Shown in pieces: positions 10,768-21,748 of a stretch of 64,000 nt of DNA. The stretch covers positions 385,001-449,000 of the forward strand of contig PYIU01000011.1 of assembly GCA_003415625.1 (NCBI GenBank), in the 5' to 3' direction. The position numbers were made by a program, and so were the translations under genes. The notes beneath the pieces are model-generated. The model saw nothing but the letters and a program-made list of their open reading frames with translations, was not told where the DNA came from and made no database searches. Each line of letters starts with the position of its first letter. The first letter of the stretch is position 1. This DNA is from Aquanectria penicillioides (taxonomy: Eukaryota; Ascomycota; Sordariomycetes; Hypocreales; Nectriaceae).

Positions 10768-11498
10768 GATGAATGTGAAAGACTTGCGTAGTTGTGGGTG
10801 ATAAGAGGATATTTAAGTCCTTGTTTGACAATGTTTAGTGATGGACTTCAAAGTAGTTCAGGGAAACGTGAGAGGCCGAGTTTTGAGTATCCTGTTGAGG
10901 GGCTCAGTATGTGGCTGGTGAATACTCGAATAGGAAGGTGAATGTTGGAATCAAGTTGTGATCTCCACGTATCGTACGAGAGATGATAGGCAACCAGCAT
11001 TCTTTAGATATGACGTCATCGTCGCCATTGGGTGTACGTGTTATTCCTTGGGTTTGATATACCATGACAAGTGCTGGCGATGATACAGATTTCACATGGG
11101 TAGTGTGTGTAGGCAAAGGATTAGCATTAAGTTATTAGCATGTTGGGATCTTCCAGAATGTACCGAAACAAATTGGACTTGTGGACCTTTGATCTAAACT
11201 CCACGCGGCCCTTGTGATCATGAGCGTCATCACCATCGGTGTACGTGTTCTATGAACGTCGTCATCACCATTAGATGTACGTGTTCTTATGAGTGTCATC
11301 GTAATCATCTGGCGTACGTGTTTCCCCTGTGTACCGATATCTAATGGCAAGTCCTACTAATCATGCATATCACCCAAGAGTAATAGGTGACGTTGAAGGA
11401 TTTGCATTGTGATTATTCGCATCCTGAGATGTTTAAGATTATGGCCGAATATATTCTGCTTCAAAGTCTCTTCAATCCAAATCCCCTATAGCCATCAG
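10768..11498. other. intergenic with short direct-repeat array
   Basis: Spacer between two minus-strand genes. It holds four copies of an about 25-29 bp motif (separate entry) and an imperfect echo of its flanks. No gene is supported; the two minus-strand frames here are produced by the repeats. Confidence 0.5.
11014..11322. repeat. four-copy direct repeat, core GTCATC...GTACGTGTT
   Basis: Copies lie at 11014-11042, 11226-11249, 11261-11285 and 11295-11322. All begin GTCATC, have a CCAT/TCAT centre and end GTACGTGTT. The last three are spaced 34-35 bp apart; the first is about 210 bp upstream. The ends are exact while the centre varies by a few bases. Confidence 0.75.
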
Positions 11499-13225
11499 CT
11501 ATCCTCGACCTCGGCCACGACCTTGTCCTCGCACTCTACCGCCTCGGCCTCTACCACGTCCGCCTCGGGGGCATCCATCTCGACGCCAATCGTCAAATTC
11601 TCGCCACTCATTTTGCTTTTCCTCACAGATTCCCCTTGGTGTCTGACCTTCTTCATTCGGCTCGTCCATGAGCTTCTCCCCCCCGGCTTCGTTAAGCACA
11701 GCCATCATCTCATCGCGCGCGCTGGACTGCGTTTTTTCATGATCTTCTATATTATGGCTCGAGAAATGGCCGCCCGCCATTTCATGGAGCGGCGTGTTCC
11801 CTTTGTTGTTCTTCGTGTACAAGTCCGCGCCCTGAAATAGCAAGAATCGGACAGCTTCAGTATTCTGCCAAGACCTGGCCACGATGTGGAGAGGTGTGTT
11901 GCCAACTCCATTCACATCTGCGACACTGGCACCACTTTCTAACATCAAAGCCATGACGCCGGGATCAAGAGGCTCACAACGACCTGAGCGATTGCGCAGG
12001 CAGTGAATCGGGGTTTCGCTATGGACATTCCGTATGCTGGCATCCGCCCCGTGTTCACAAAGAAGCCTGAAAGCATTGGTATATTTGCTGCCGTTCCAAC
12101 CGTACCTGCTCGCCACGTAATGCAAGGCTGTCTGTCCATCATTGTCCTGCACATTGACACACTGAGGATAAATCGACAGGAGCAGCTTCATGGTTTGAGT
12201 GATTTTACCGGGTGATCCTCACGTCCTGCCATGCTTTGCGGATATTCGCCATGCTCGCCATGGGCGGCCCAGTGGAGTGGCAATCGCCCGTTGCTGTCAC
12301 GGCATGATACCATTTCCTCCGCTGTGACGTCTTTGGGCCGGTTGTCAAGCAGTGCCTGGATGCCGTCGACATTGGCATAATATGCACCAACGAGCAGCGG
12401 TGTGATGTCTTCAACATATGAGTCGTCGTCGTTTCGGTAATGATGTCTAAAGCCAAAAGCGCCGCAATCTTGGGCAGTCTTTGCATTCACATCTGATCCC
12501 CCGCGGATTAGTCGCTTTATAAGTTGGGTTCCTGCCCAGGCAATGGCCAGGTCGAGAACTGTCTGTTCTGGTTGCTGAGATGGGGACGCCTTTGCACCCC
12601 ACCAAGTTGACCGATATGCCGTATCGGAGACGGAAGCACCCCTGTCGAGCAACAAGTTCACCAGTTCTTCAGCACAGAGCTTGTATTCTTCGAATGACGA
12701 ATATTGTCGAAGGGTTGATTCCCCAAAAGACCCTGCAGCTGAGAGTAGGGGTGTAAACCCGCTTTCGGACGCCTGCAGGCTTGCGTATGCCGGGTGATTG
12801 TCTAGTAAGAAGCGCACCATCTTGACGCGGGCACTGTGACACGCGACATTCATCAGCTGGAATCCGCGATCATTGGGCGACGGGATCTGCTCCGGGTAGG
12901 CATCGTAGTGATCCAGCAACACTTGGAAGGCATCTGTTGACTCGCAGCCAGCAACAATAAAGAAGGTGTCCCAATGAGATGGCACGACTGGTTCGATGAT
13001 CCTAGGATGTTGCTTCAGATACTGCTTCAGCGTCGCGGCATCATTTCTTTCAATAATGGTGTGTATTAGGCCCAGAAACTCTGTTTCATAGAGTCCATGG
13101 CCTTCTTCGTCGACTAGTATCGGCACCTCTATGAAGCCGGAAACCTCGAAATCATCGTCGCCCGACTGACGCTGTCGAAACTTAAGGTACGGTGCTGCAG
13201 GGACTGGCGGTGGCTCGTCGGCCAT
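11499..13225 (-). CDS. ankyrin-repeat protein with C-terminal RGG/RG tail; one-base frame break near 12210
   Basis: Start ATG at 13225. Residues 1-60 are unique. From about residue 100 ankyrin-like repeats follow (SGFTPLLSAAGSF, LVNLLLDRGASV, NGRLPLHWAAHG). Frame one stops at 12188, but a second frame opens at once with MKLLLSIYPQCVNVQDNDGQ, the direct continuation of an ankyrin repeat, and runs to 11499 through HGADASIRNVHSETPIH and GNTPLHEMAGG repeats. The whole span is 3n+2 bases, so one missing base in the CCC run near 12209-12212 would give one protein of 575 aa. A 47 bp intron at 12162-12208 is possible but would delete a conserved ankyrin helix. The last 30 residues are an Arg-Gly-rich tail (RGGRGRGRGGRVRGQGRGRG), as in RNA-binding or methylated RGG boxes. 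Function unknown; a binding scaffold is likely. Confidence 0.75.
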
Positions 13226-14448
13226 CGCGAGCGGTCGCTATAGCGTCGATTAGAGGAAGCCGGATGGCAGATGAGTTAAAGATGAGGTTTGAGGATGCAA
13301 ATGTCTACAGAAGCTCCTTAAATCGGGTATCTATACTGTTGTGATGGGCTGTGGTTGGTGTCATTTGCAGGACGTAGACATTTCCCTGGCCGGAAATATG
13401 CCTCCGCTGTCGCCGATGCTAGTCATTCGGTGAAGCGAGCATCAAGAGTGGGCCATTAATTTAATAACCCCAACCAACAGGTCCGGATAGAACGGCATCG
13501 ACATTCATATTGTATGTCGTCTAGCAGACCTTCTCTTAAAGAGACTTCATGAGCAATTGGCGGGTCTAAACAGTTGGATATCTGTATTTATACGCCCATG
13601 TCACGATTGCGTGCTTATGAACGAACCCTGTAGCACTGAGACCTTGGTCGCGTTGCTGTACGTAGCACAATTCACTCAATCATCCCATCCTGTTAAATTT
13701 GCAGGTCATGATGTTAGGCTCAATAACCCGACAAGGGCTGCGTTAGTACTATTCAATATTTTAAGCTAAGAGCAGCAACAAATTAAGAAACCCTCCTCAT
13801 CAAATTTACTAAAACAAATTCACATGGCCCAACACAGTCCTACAATGGTCTTGTATAGGTTAGGTACACCTGAAATTAAAGAGCACAGGCCCTAATTAAC
13901 CTCTATTTTCAGTGCATCCAATCTAAAAACCCGTTGCGTCGGCTTTGACCCTGCGAGGTAGAATTACTACTGTTATTGGGCGTGTTAGACCACCCGGGGA
14001 ACGACGGGTTTTGGTTTCCAGCCTCAGCCATTTTTTGACGGTGCTTGGCCCACTACCTTTTTCCATTTTCAAAATTGGACAGGCTTCCGTTATACACGTT
14101 TGTTCCCATCGGGTCCTATCGGTTGGGATCGGCGTTAAAGATTGGGGAGTCTCCGACCAAAGAGCATTGTATGGAGTCTGTCTGCCACTATGTTTTGATG
14201 TTCTAGATAGGAAACCAACATTAGCTAGAAGCTGAGAGGGCTCTATGTTAGCGAAAATGCAAGGGATTGGTTGTCAATAGGGGGGCGCAGTCCGTGGAGG
14301 TGAATCCAAGTAGAAACTTGTTCTAGTTTACAACTAAACACAATAGTGACAACCCCAGTGCAAAAGCTCTTAGATGCTATTAATCTATGTCATGAAGTTG
14401 CCAAGGGTCTTAAATTAAATACAGACATCATTCACGCTTCGCCAATAT
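13226..14448. other. intergenic, nothing recognised
   Basis: About 1.2 kb. The half next to the ankyrin gene is probably its promoter. The 13.8-14.3 kb part has short open frames without family motifs. Confidence 0.45.
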
Positions 14449-16350
14449 CTACGGGCTATTCTTGGATCCGAATTCTTGAACAATCCATTGACAAAACTCC
14501 TCCCATTGCTGATTCCACTCTTGAATGCGCTTGGCCTTGATTCCGCGTCCATTCTCCGCAAGATCAATGTCTCGGAGCCAATCTACATCCGACTGGTCTT
14601 CAAAGTTTGACCAGCGGAGACTGTTCTGTGCCAGGGCGCCCTGTTATACAATGTCAGCGGTTCGTGCTGTGCTTAGCAACGGTCAAAAGAAACATACCAA
14701 TCCACCGAGGCCAATGTTATCAAAAGCTTGGATAACCTGGTAGAAATCATAGCTCAGGCCAGCGTAGTCTTGGCCCAGCATGGCAGGGTCATCGTTGCTA
14801 ATCGCAGTAGGAATGCCGTGGGCAACCATGGCAGGTAGAGGATGATGAAGGATATCCGTAGCGAGCCGAAGAACCTCGTTCGAGATTGGACAGACCTCGA
14901 CCATGACGCTGTTTGCAACGACTTCCTGAATCAGCTTGGGATGTTTGTACAAGGAGAAGCCGTGTCCGATTCTTCGCGTCTTCAACAAGAGAGCATCAAC
15001 CAAGTTCAAGTCGGTAGAGTTCCCATCCCCAAGAGTCTCTCCCGCGTGGAAAAAGAATGGGACTGTCACGTTCAAATCATTCGCCTGCTGCTGGAACCAG
15101 AGGAGCTCTGGAGCCATTTCCAGGAGAGTGCGACCGAGATCCTCCTGAGCGACCACATCGTAACCGCTAAACAGCTCGGGAAATTTCAACTTTCGATCCA
15201 AGGCAATTTTCATGCCTGATTTCGCATGAGGTCAGCTACGACGTTCCAGCGGTGTAGGTATGTTCACAAGAGACTCACTATTCATAATGACCGATTGATT
15301 GTTTCCTCGATAATCAGACCAGATAACTCTCACGCCCCAGAACCTTTCACCCTTGTCTGTTGCTTTAAACTTGGCGACCTCGTCTTCCATGACTTTCCAC
15401 CAGATATCCAGATCTGGGTCGGGGTCCTGCTGCCCGGTATGGACCAGCTTACCTTTGGATCCTCCGGCACGAATCTCAACCCAGGTGATACCATCATCAA
15501 CTAGTCGCTCGAAGAGACGCTGGTAGAAGGTGCGGACAATGGGCTCATAGGTGAGCATTGTTCCCGCTGGGTCGAAGGCTGCTTGGAATCGCCGCCAAAT
15601 CTGATCGACACCAAGCTCGTGACGAATGGATTCTTCAGGCAACACCGCCATCTTTGCTTTGACGTATTTTCGAAAAGCATCACCGCCACCTGGAAATTTT
15701 TGTGCCGCGACCTGGACCGGTACTCGTGACATAGGTTCGTAATCCGTCGCTTCGATTGAGGAATTGGGCGTGATTGGGTTTATGCGGTGAGCAAAGTAGA
15801 TTGATGCGTTTTGGCGCCCCTCGGGTGTGGCCAAACTCTGGGATGCGTAGATCACCATGCCTTCGGTATTTAAAACAGTCTCGAGGAGTATGTCATAAGG
15901 TAACATTGCCGTGAGATGGGCGTGCAACAGCGCACCCTTGGGCATCCGCTTGACAATCTTCCACAGCATTGTTTGGGCAATATAATCGCGAGCAAGTGGG
16001 AACATTTCGCCGGCAAATCTCTCGTCCTGTTCGTGGCCTGGGTATAGTATACGCGCCAGAAGTGGTCAATCTCGTCTTGTCGGATTGCTTGGACGATTCC
16101 TTCAGCCTGTTTGGCTACCGACGACATGTTTTGTCGAAAGATGTAATCTGCACGCTGTTAGTAAATATTATATCCGTAAGCGAGCCAGTGTAGGACCTTG
16201 TCGATCTCGCTTTTCCAGTGAAATCATGGACGACCTTGCGCGCATATGCTTTTGGATGGCGTTGCTATCAGCGGAAGGGAGGGGATCCCATGAATGGGCT
16301 ACTGACGAGACCACAAGGGTCAGTGCCGCCAAGATCCCTGCTGAATGCAT
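14449..16350 (-). CDS. secreted adenosine-deaminase-related (ADGF/CECR1-type) protein; one-base frame break near 16050
   Basis: Start ATG at 16350 encodes a hydrophobic signal-like N-terminus (MHSAGILAALTLVVSSVAHS). Introns at 16148-16196 (donor GTCCTA, perfect TACTAAC branch), 15216-15278 and 14641-14697 join the exons. Metal and substrate motifs of the adenosine deaminase family are intact: LLHAHL near 15912-15929, HAGE, RIGHG, CPISNEV and SNDDP, so a Zn-dependent deaminase fold is likely active. The residue after HAHL, usually Asp in fungal relatives, is Thr. Within exon 2 the frame ending HFWRV must shift to the frame reading YPGHEQDERF, which holds the rest of the enzyme. Exons sum to 3n+2 and one added base near 16045-16057 yields 577 aa. 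The likely role is extracellular conversion of adenosine to inosine for purine salvage. The gene may be a recent pseudogene or carry an assembly error. Confidence 0.85.
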
Positions 16351-17760
16351 CTCGAACTCGATCTCTTAAGTACCAAGAATGAGTTTGGATTGCTTCGAGA
16401 AATCTTATACAGGAAAGCTTCTCATATATCCTGGCGAAGCAAACAGACCGCTGGATTCTGGCAAAGGATCAAGGCCTGGACCGAGACATGTTTTACTCAT
16501 ATAAGATTAGAGTAAAGCACCCGAATACCAAAAGCATGTCATTCTCCAATCTTATCACTATTCTAGGTTCTCGATCTTAATTGCTCGCCTTCAATGCGCC
16601 TCTCTGTCGCGTTGGGTGTCTTTCTGCATTGCAGTTGATGCATGCTAAACTGAGACAACTGTGTCACAATCCTCCTACACCTGCCAGGCGCGTTACCCTG
16701 AGACATTATTAGCCCCGGAATATAAACAACCGCCGAGAGAGAATGTTGTTTAAATTAAACATCTTAAATCCGGGATTCATCCATTGTAGAGGGAGGACGC
16801 GTAGACTGCGGCTTGGTTACAGGTTGAAGTTGGCTCTCTTCAGTCAAAGAGAAGAGCCAAAATAAAAGTGATGAATCAAACACAGACGACTTCTCATAAA
16901 CTATGATGCCATTTCTTCTGAAATGAGATTAATCTAGCCAAGCTGCGTTTCCGTTCCCATGGCGAACCTATGACGCGCCAGGGTACGTCACAAGAGGCCA
17001 TAGCCAGAGGTCACCAACGTTTGTTCCGTATACTGCCCGAACCTTATTTTCTTCTGTTGAGTTCTTGATCCATCCTATCCCGTGCTATTGCTTGGTTGGT
17101 TAGTTTATAAGCGAGGTAAGTGCAAAATCTCTTCAAGATACGCTATAAAACGTTGGATGCCCAGGCAAAAAGAAGCAGCAAAAAACATACAACAGCGGGG
17201 ATTCGCTGGTCGTCACCGACCCAACTACTAATCCGCCCCTCACGAGCTTGACTATGGGAGAGCGGACGGGATCCCGTATTTTCTGGTGGGTATGGTCGTA
17301 TGTGTTGACAAGTCGTGATCGAACGGCCTATGCCCTAGCGAGTTTTCGTACCCACAGGACCCAGTCAAATTTAGCGGCCATGCTCAATGCTTCGAATATT
17401 CCTTATTTAATTCATTGTTTCTCGAAAAGCTGTTGCCCTGGTCAAAAAAAAATCGTTCAATTAAATTAATATTTCCCGTGTTTGATTCGCGTTCTTCGTT
17501 GGGCGGAAACCTCGATCGGTACAGAATCACAAACCGTCTCCCTCCAAATGTTACACAATATCATGTCTAGATCTCGCATTAGAGATCAGAAAGTGTTTTA
17601 AATGAGCATGGCAGGTTTGCTAGTCAAGGACTGCAGAAAACATCACTATATATGTAAGTTGTGCATATCATCGAATTGGTGTATGGTGCATACTTGCGTG
17701 TTCGAATCTATCCATCACTATATACTAATCCACTATTATCTACCAATCCTCTGCTCATTA
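16351..17760. other. intergenic, nothing recognised
   Basis: About 1.4 kb between two minus-strand genes; the side next to 16351 would hold the deaminase promoter. No frame with coding character, no tRNA-like fold seen. Confidence 0.45.
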
Positions 17761-18997
17761 CTACTGTGGGATATACTGGGTTGAGCTTGCCTCACTGACA
17801 GCCCTTTCGTGATGCTCTGGGACTTCATCTTCATCACCATTTGAATCCTGCAACACCACCTGTGTCACGACTGTCTTCCTGATTCCTTCGATTCCATTGC
17901 GCTCCTGTAGCTCCATTTCGTCATCATCACCAACCTCAACACGTGTCTTGGTGGTAATAGTGCCAGCAAAGCGACTATGGTGGGGGTTGGATCCGCCTTT
18001 GGTGGTCCTTGATCTAGATCTGGACTTGGAGCTATGACTCTGGTCGCCATTGACAGCACGGACGACCTTTCCGATGAGGTCGGCCATGTTCAACTCGATG
18101 TGAAGCTTGAAAAGATAGACGACGGGATGGAATTGAATATAACTATGGTATAGTCAGTGGACAAGTATCAAGGGGCATCATACAGAGTCAAGTGCGTACA
18201 CGAATCCATTAGGCAAAGACATCATGGCAATGAGGAGGACCTGTCACAGTTAATTAGTGTTGGAGCGACAACAAACAGTCTTTTCAACTTACATCCAGGG
18301 CAATAGAGATGCCGACCAGGATCAAATTTGCTTGATATAAGCGGGTATACTTGTGTAGTCCATTTGCGACCAAACGCTTCTTGACAACGAAAATGAAGTA
18401 GAAGTTCAAGGCTGCATCCATCAATCCAAAGATGACCTTCTCGCAGCGATCCCATATTTCATTGATTCGGATGTACGTTTCGTTAATTTGAAGACGGGCT
18501 GGGACCCAGATGCAAAAGACACTGATGTTGATTGCCAGGAGAATAAGGAAACAGGTCCACTTGAGTCGGGTTGCGTTTTGCCGAACAACCATAAGTAGGC
18601 CGACCCGGTTGATGATGATCTGGATCAGGCATTGTACCTGAGTCGACCATGTAACAACTAGATATAATCTGTCAGCAAAAGTTGCAAGCAACATGGAGTC
18701 TTGGGGCGTCTTACTAACAAAGAAGAAGTACTGCATGCTTGGTTCAATGTGTCCCCGCAGGTACAACCAACAGATGACGCTCAGCACAAAACTGGAAAAT
18801 ATCTCTGCCCATATCAAGAGAACATAGGAGGTTATCCTCTTCCTTCGTTGATATGATGACCTACTCTGGCTGAATGCCTTCACGCAATTGAAGAGCAAGG
18901 TAGCCAAGGAAATGCCCCAGGCTACCGAGGCGACGTTCATGTCCTCGACATTGGGCAGATCGGGTTTGTAGTGGCCCGGCACCAGAAATCCCACCAT
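17761..18997 (-). CDS. seven-transmembrane integral membrane protein
   Basis: Start ATG at 18997. Introns 18658-18714, 18241-18292 and 18143-18199 give 356 aa in frame. Seven hydrophobic segments can be followed: VASVAWGISLATLLF, SYVLLIWAEIFSSFVLSV, QYFFFVIVTWSTQ, WTCFLILLAINISVFCIW, VIFGLMDAALNFYFIFVV, LILVGISIALDVLLI and YIQFHPVVYLFKLHI. The C-terminal cytosolic tail (from about NMADLIGKVV) is long, with a Ser/Arg-rich stretch (SKSRSRSRTTKGG) and acidic patches. The architecture resembles the large fungal group of PTH11-like/rhodopsin-fold orphan membrane proteins lacking an N-terminal CFEM domain. The strong pattern SLPN...FHPVVY...LNMADLIGKVVR is shared by that group from my knowledge of the family. 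A receptor-like role is inference. Confidence 0.8.
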
Positions 18998-21748
18998 GGC
19001 AATGGGCTAGTTCCTTTTCTTTTCTCAGTGTCTTCTTTTCTTTTTTCTCTTTTCGATTGACCGGGGGTCAGTGGCGTTATTGCTTTTCGTCACACCTAGT
19101 CGCCTCTGGTCCCTTGTTGAAAGAGTGGTCGTGGATAGCTGTTTATTACTTTCAGTCCATCGGACGTCTCACAATGGAGAATCACCAGTCCGTAGACAAA
19201 AATGAAAACAAAGAAAACTGGCAGCAGGTGGCCAGGAGGAGGGCATTTAGGATCTACTTGTTGCCGACTCGCAGAGCACGGCCACCACAGCCCAACAAAT
19301 GTCGCTTGCCTGTCATAGCGTCGTTAGGTAGTAAGTTTGAAGACTGCTAGGACGTTTTTGGGCGATATTCACCGCACTGGTAGCTGTATCAGCCGTATTT
19401 TAAGTTTTGCGGCGCCAGCGATCCCCCGCTAGCCCACAGCCAAGGATTGCGAGACGGGGGAGCGAGAACTGGCCCCCGGCAAATTTCTTCAGCCTGGTCT
19501 CGGTGAGTCCCAGACATCCTGTCTCCAGGGAGGTGAGCGGCTACTGGTGACGCTAGAGGCCATTCAGAGCCAAGGTCTGAGTGTAAATTGGGGCTAAACC
19601 GGTAGTTTGGACGGATGTTCAAATCTGGATGAACAATCAGACCATGTAGAGAGAACGGGATCTAGACGCAGCCTTTCACATGCTGCAAGCGGACTGCCAA
19701 AGTGAAAGACTATTGCCTTTGCGTTACATGACAATGTAACACGTTGCCCACGGACGTTTCTCCATTTTCCCACCTTGGTTAAGAGGCTTCACCCGCTCGT
19801 GTGAGATTCCCATGTTGGACAAGGACGCGAAAGAGCCCTCATCAGGATGTACAAGTGGACATGTAGTCCTTTCATAGCATCGTCCTGTCACTCTTTTACC
19901 CGGATATTCAGCGAACATTAAGCGGGACGGAATCTACTTACACCCGAGACACGATGCTGAGGAGTTAATTATGGGGCAAGGGGGCCGGCACGACTCAGTC
20001 TCATCCCCTCAGGGGTTCGGGCCAGGCTAGCGACCTGACAAAAGGCCGTGCGTGGTTTGCGGGGTTTTCTGGGGTGCCCAATTCGACGAAGCTTGACTGA
20101 TTCATTCGGCCGGAGCATTACTCGGGCATCACAAAGAGTCGCCCACTGGAGCATGGCAGTTCCCTCATGCTCATGTGTGTGTGGTTTGGTTCATTTGCAC
20201 CACCGGCTCGCTGGTCTCGATCAGCACAGGACATATCATGTCCCAAGCCATTCTGAATTTGAATTCCATGGCAGCACGTGTCGAATACCTGACGCCGTGA
20301 GCAGTCCGTGGGTGCACTATCGATTTCATGTCAGCCTCGTTGTCCATCCTGCAAGGGAGGCTCCGTCTCCATCACTCTTGCATTAGTCAGTGAACCCCTG
20401 AGGTGGCTTCCATCAGCTAGAATCGCAGTCTGCGTCATCACATTGCTTTTTTCAGCTTCTCTGCCCCTGTCAAGCATTGTAGGCTCTCTATCCGTACTCC
20501 GTAGGTTTTGTACATATCAATCCTCCAAATACTATCCATGGATCAACTTCATGGAATTTCCCACACCAAGGTCGTCCCAAGAAGTTCTTTTTTGACGCCG
20601 GCCCCAAATCCCGCAAGCCGGGCTGAGTGGGTGTAGTGCATTCGCCGAATATCGGAAATCAGCCACACGTTACAGCTTCTGAGAGCCTGTGCCCTTCCGA
20701 CTTTGAGGGACTAGCCTAGCATCCGACATCTGTCGGCCGAGTAAGCAAAGCCAGATATCATTGTAGAAAGAGATAACAACAATGGCCTAACAAAAGTTCA
20801 TGGTGTTTGGGCTAGGCCATCATCGACCGCTGGCCCTGGTGATTGACCGAACTAGACAAGCGGGGTGTCGATCGACTCGGCATAAGCTGGTTAGACGATT
20901 GTTTTCAAGGATCTGTAACCAAGGTGATACCTTTGCTCTGCACATTAGTCAACAGAAATGGACTACCATCAATCAAGAAACTCTACACTGCCTGTCGGCT
21001 AAAGGACAATCCTCTCCCTTGCAACACAGTATTGCCACCACATCGAGCCCATGATCAACAAGCTTGAATCGTGTAGGATCCTACGCCAAGTGGCCCATTG
21101 ATGGTCCATTATTAGTGCCGCGTCGATCAGATTCATTCATCAATCGGAAGTGTCCAATCCCTGCGGGGTGGTTCGTGTGGATCTTGGAATCTCCAGTCTT
21201 CGCACATCCCTTTAGGTGCCCGGCCAGTCCGTGTCACTTTGCGCTCTAACCGAGCGTGGCCTGAAGCTTATTCCAAAAAAAAAAAATGGCAATGTGGTGC
21301 GATACACAGCCAGCAAATCCACTATTTCCAATTAGACCGACTCGGCACAATTGAAGCCGAGTGTGTGGGGCTTTCATTTAGATGCTGTTGCTACTCCGTT
21401 ATCAGCTCCCAACGACGCGTCGGCTCGCGTCATGATCGGCTAACTGCTGCCAGTGCTGTCCTTGGACGAGTAAGCCGGAGTGATAGAAAGAGATGAAGAT
21501 CTGAGCGGTGCTCGCTATGAAACACTGGTTGAAATTGCCATTTCCTTTGGGTAGTTCTGGACTAATATTCATACTCCTCCAATCCACTCTTGTTTATGGG
21601 CACCGAGGATGCCGAATATTTCTTTGCTACTCAATACTACCTCGCTCACTTAAACCCAGTACTCCAAGTATGTACATGCTAAGATAAGTGACCCATGTAA
21701 CTAGGTTTGATGCCATGTGCACGAAGAAAATCATCGCTCTCCAGACAC
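18998..21748. other. 2.75 kb gene-free stretch
   Basis: Not AT-rich and without long frames, transposase or reverse-transcriptase motifs. It holds the promoter of the membrane protein at its left end and a 13-base A tract near 21274. It could contain a degraded element or non-coding transcript, but I see no positive sign of either. Confidence 0.45.

Noticed and set aside
11499..13225. Two independent ankyrin genes
   Set aside because: The second frame begins in the middle of an ankyrin repeat and the total is one base short of a single frame.
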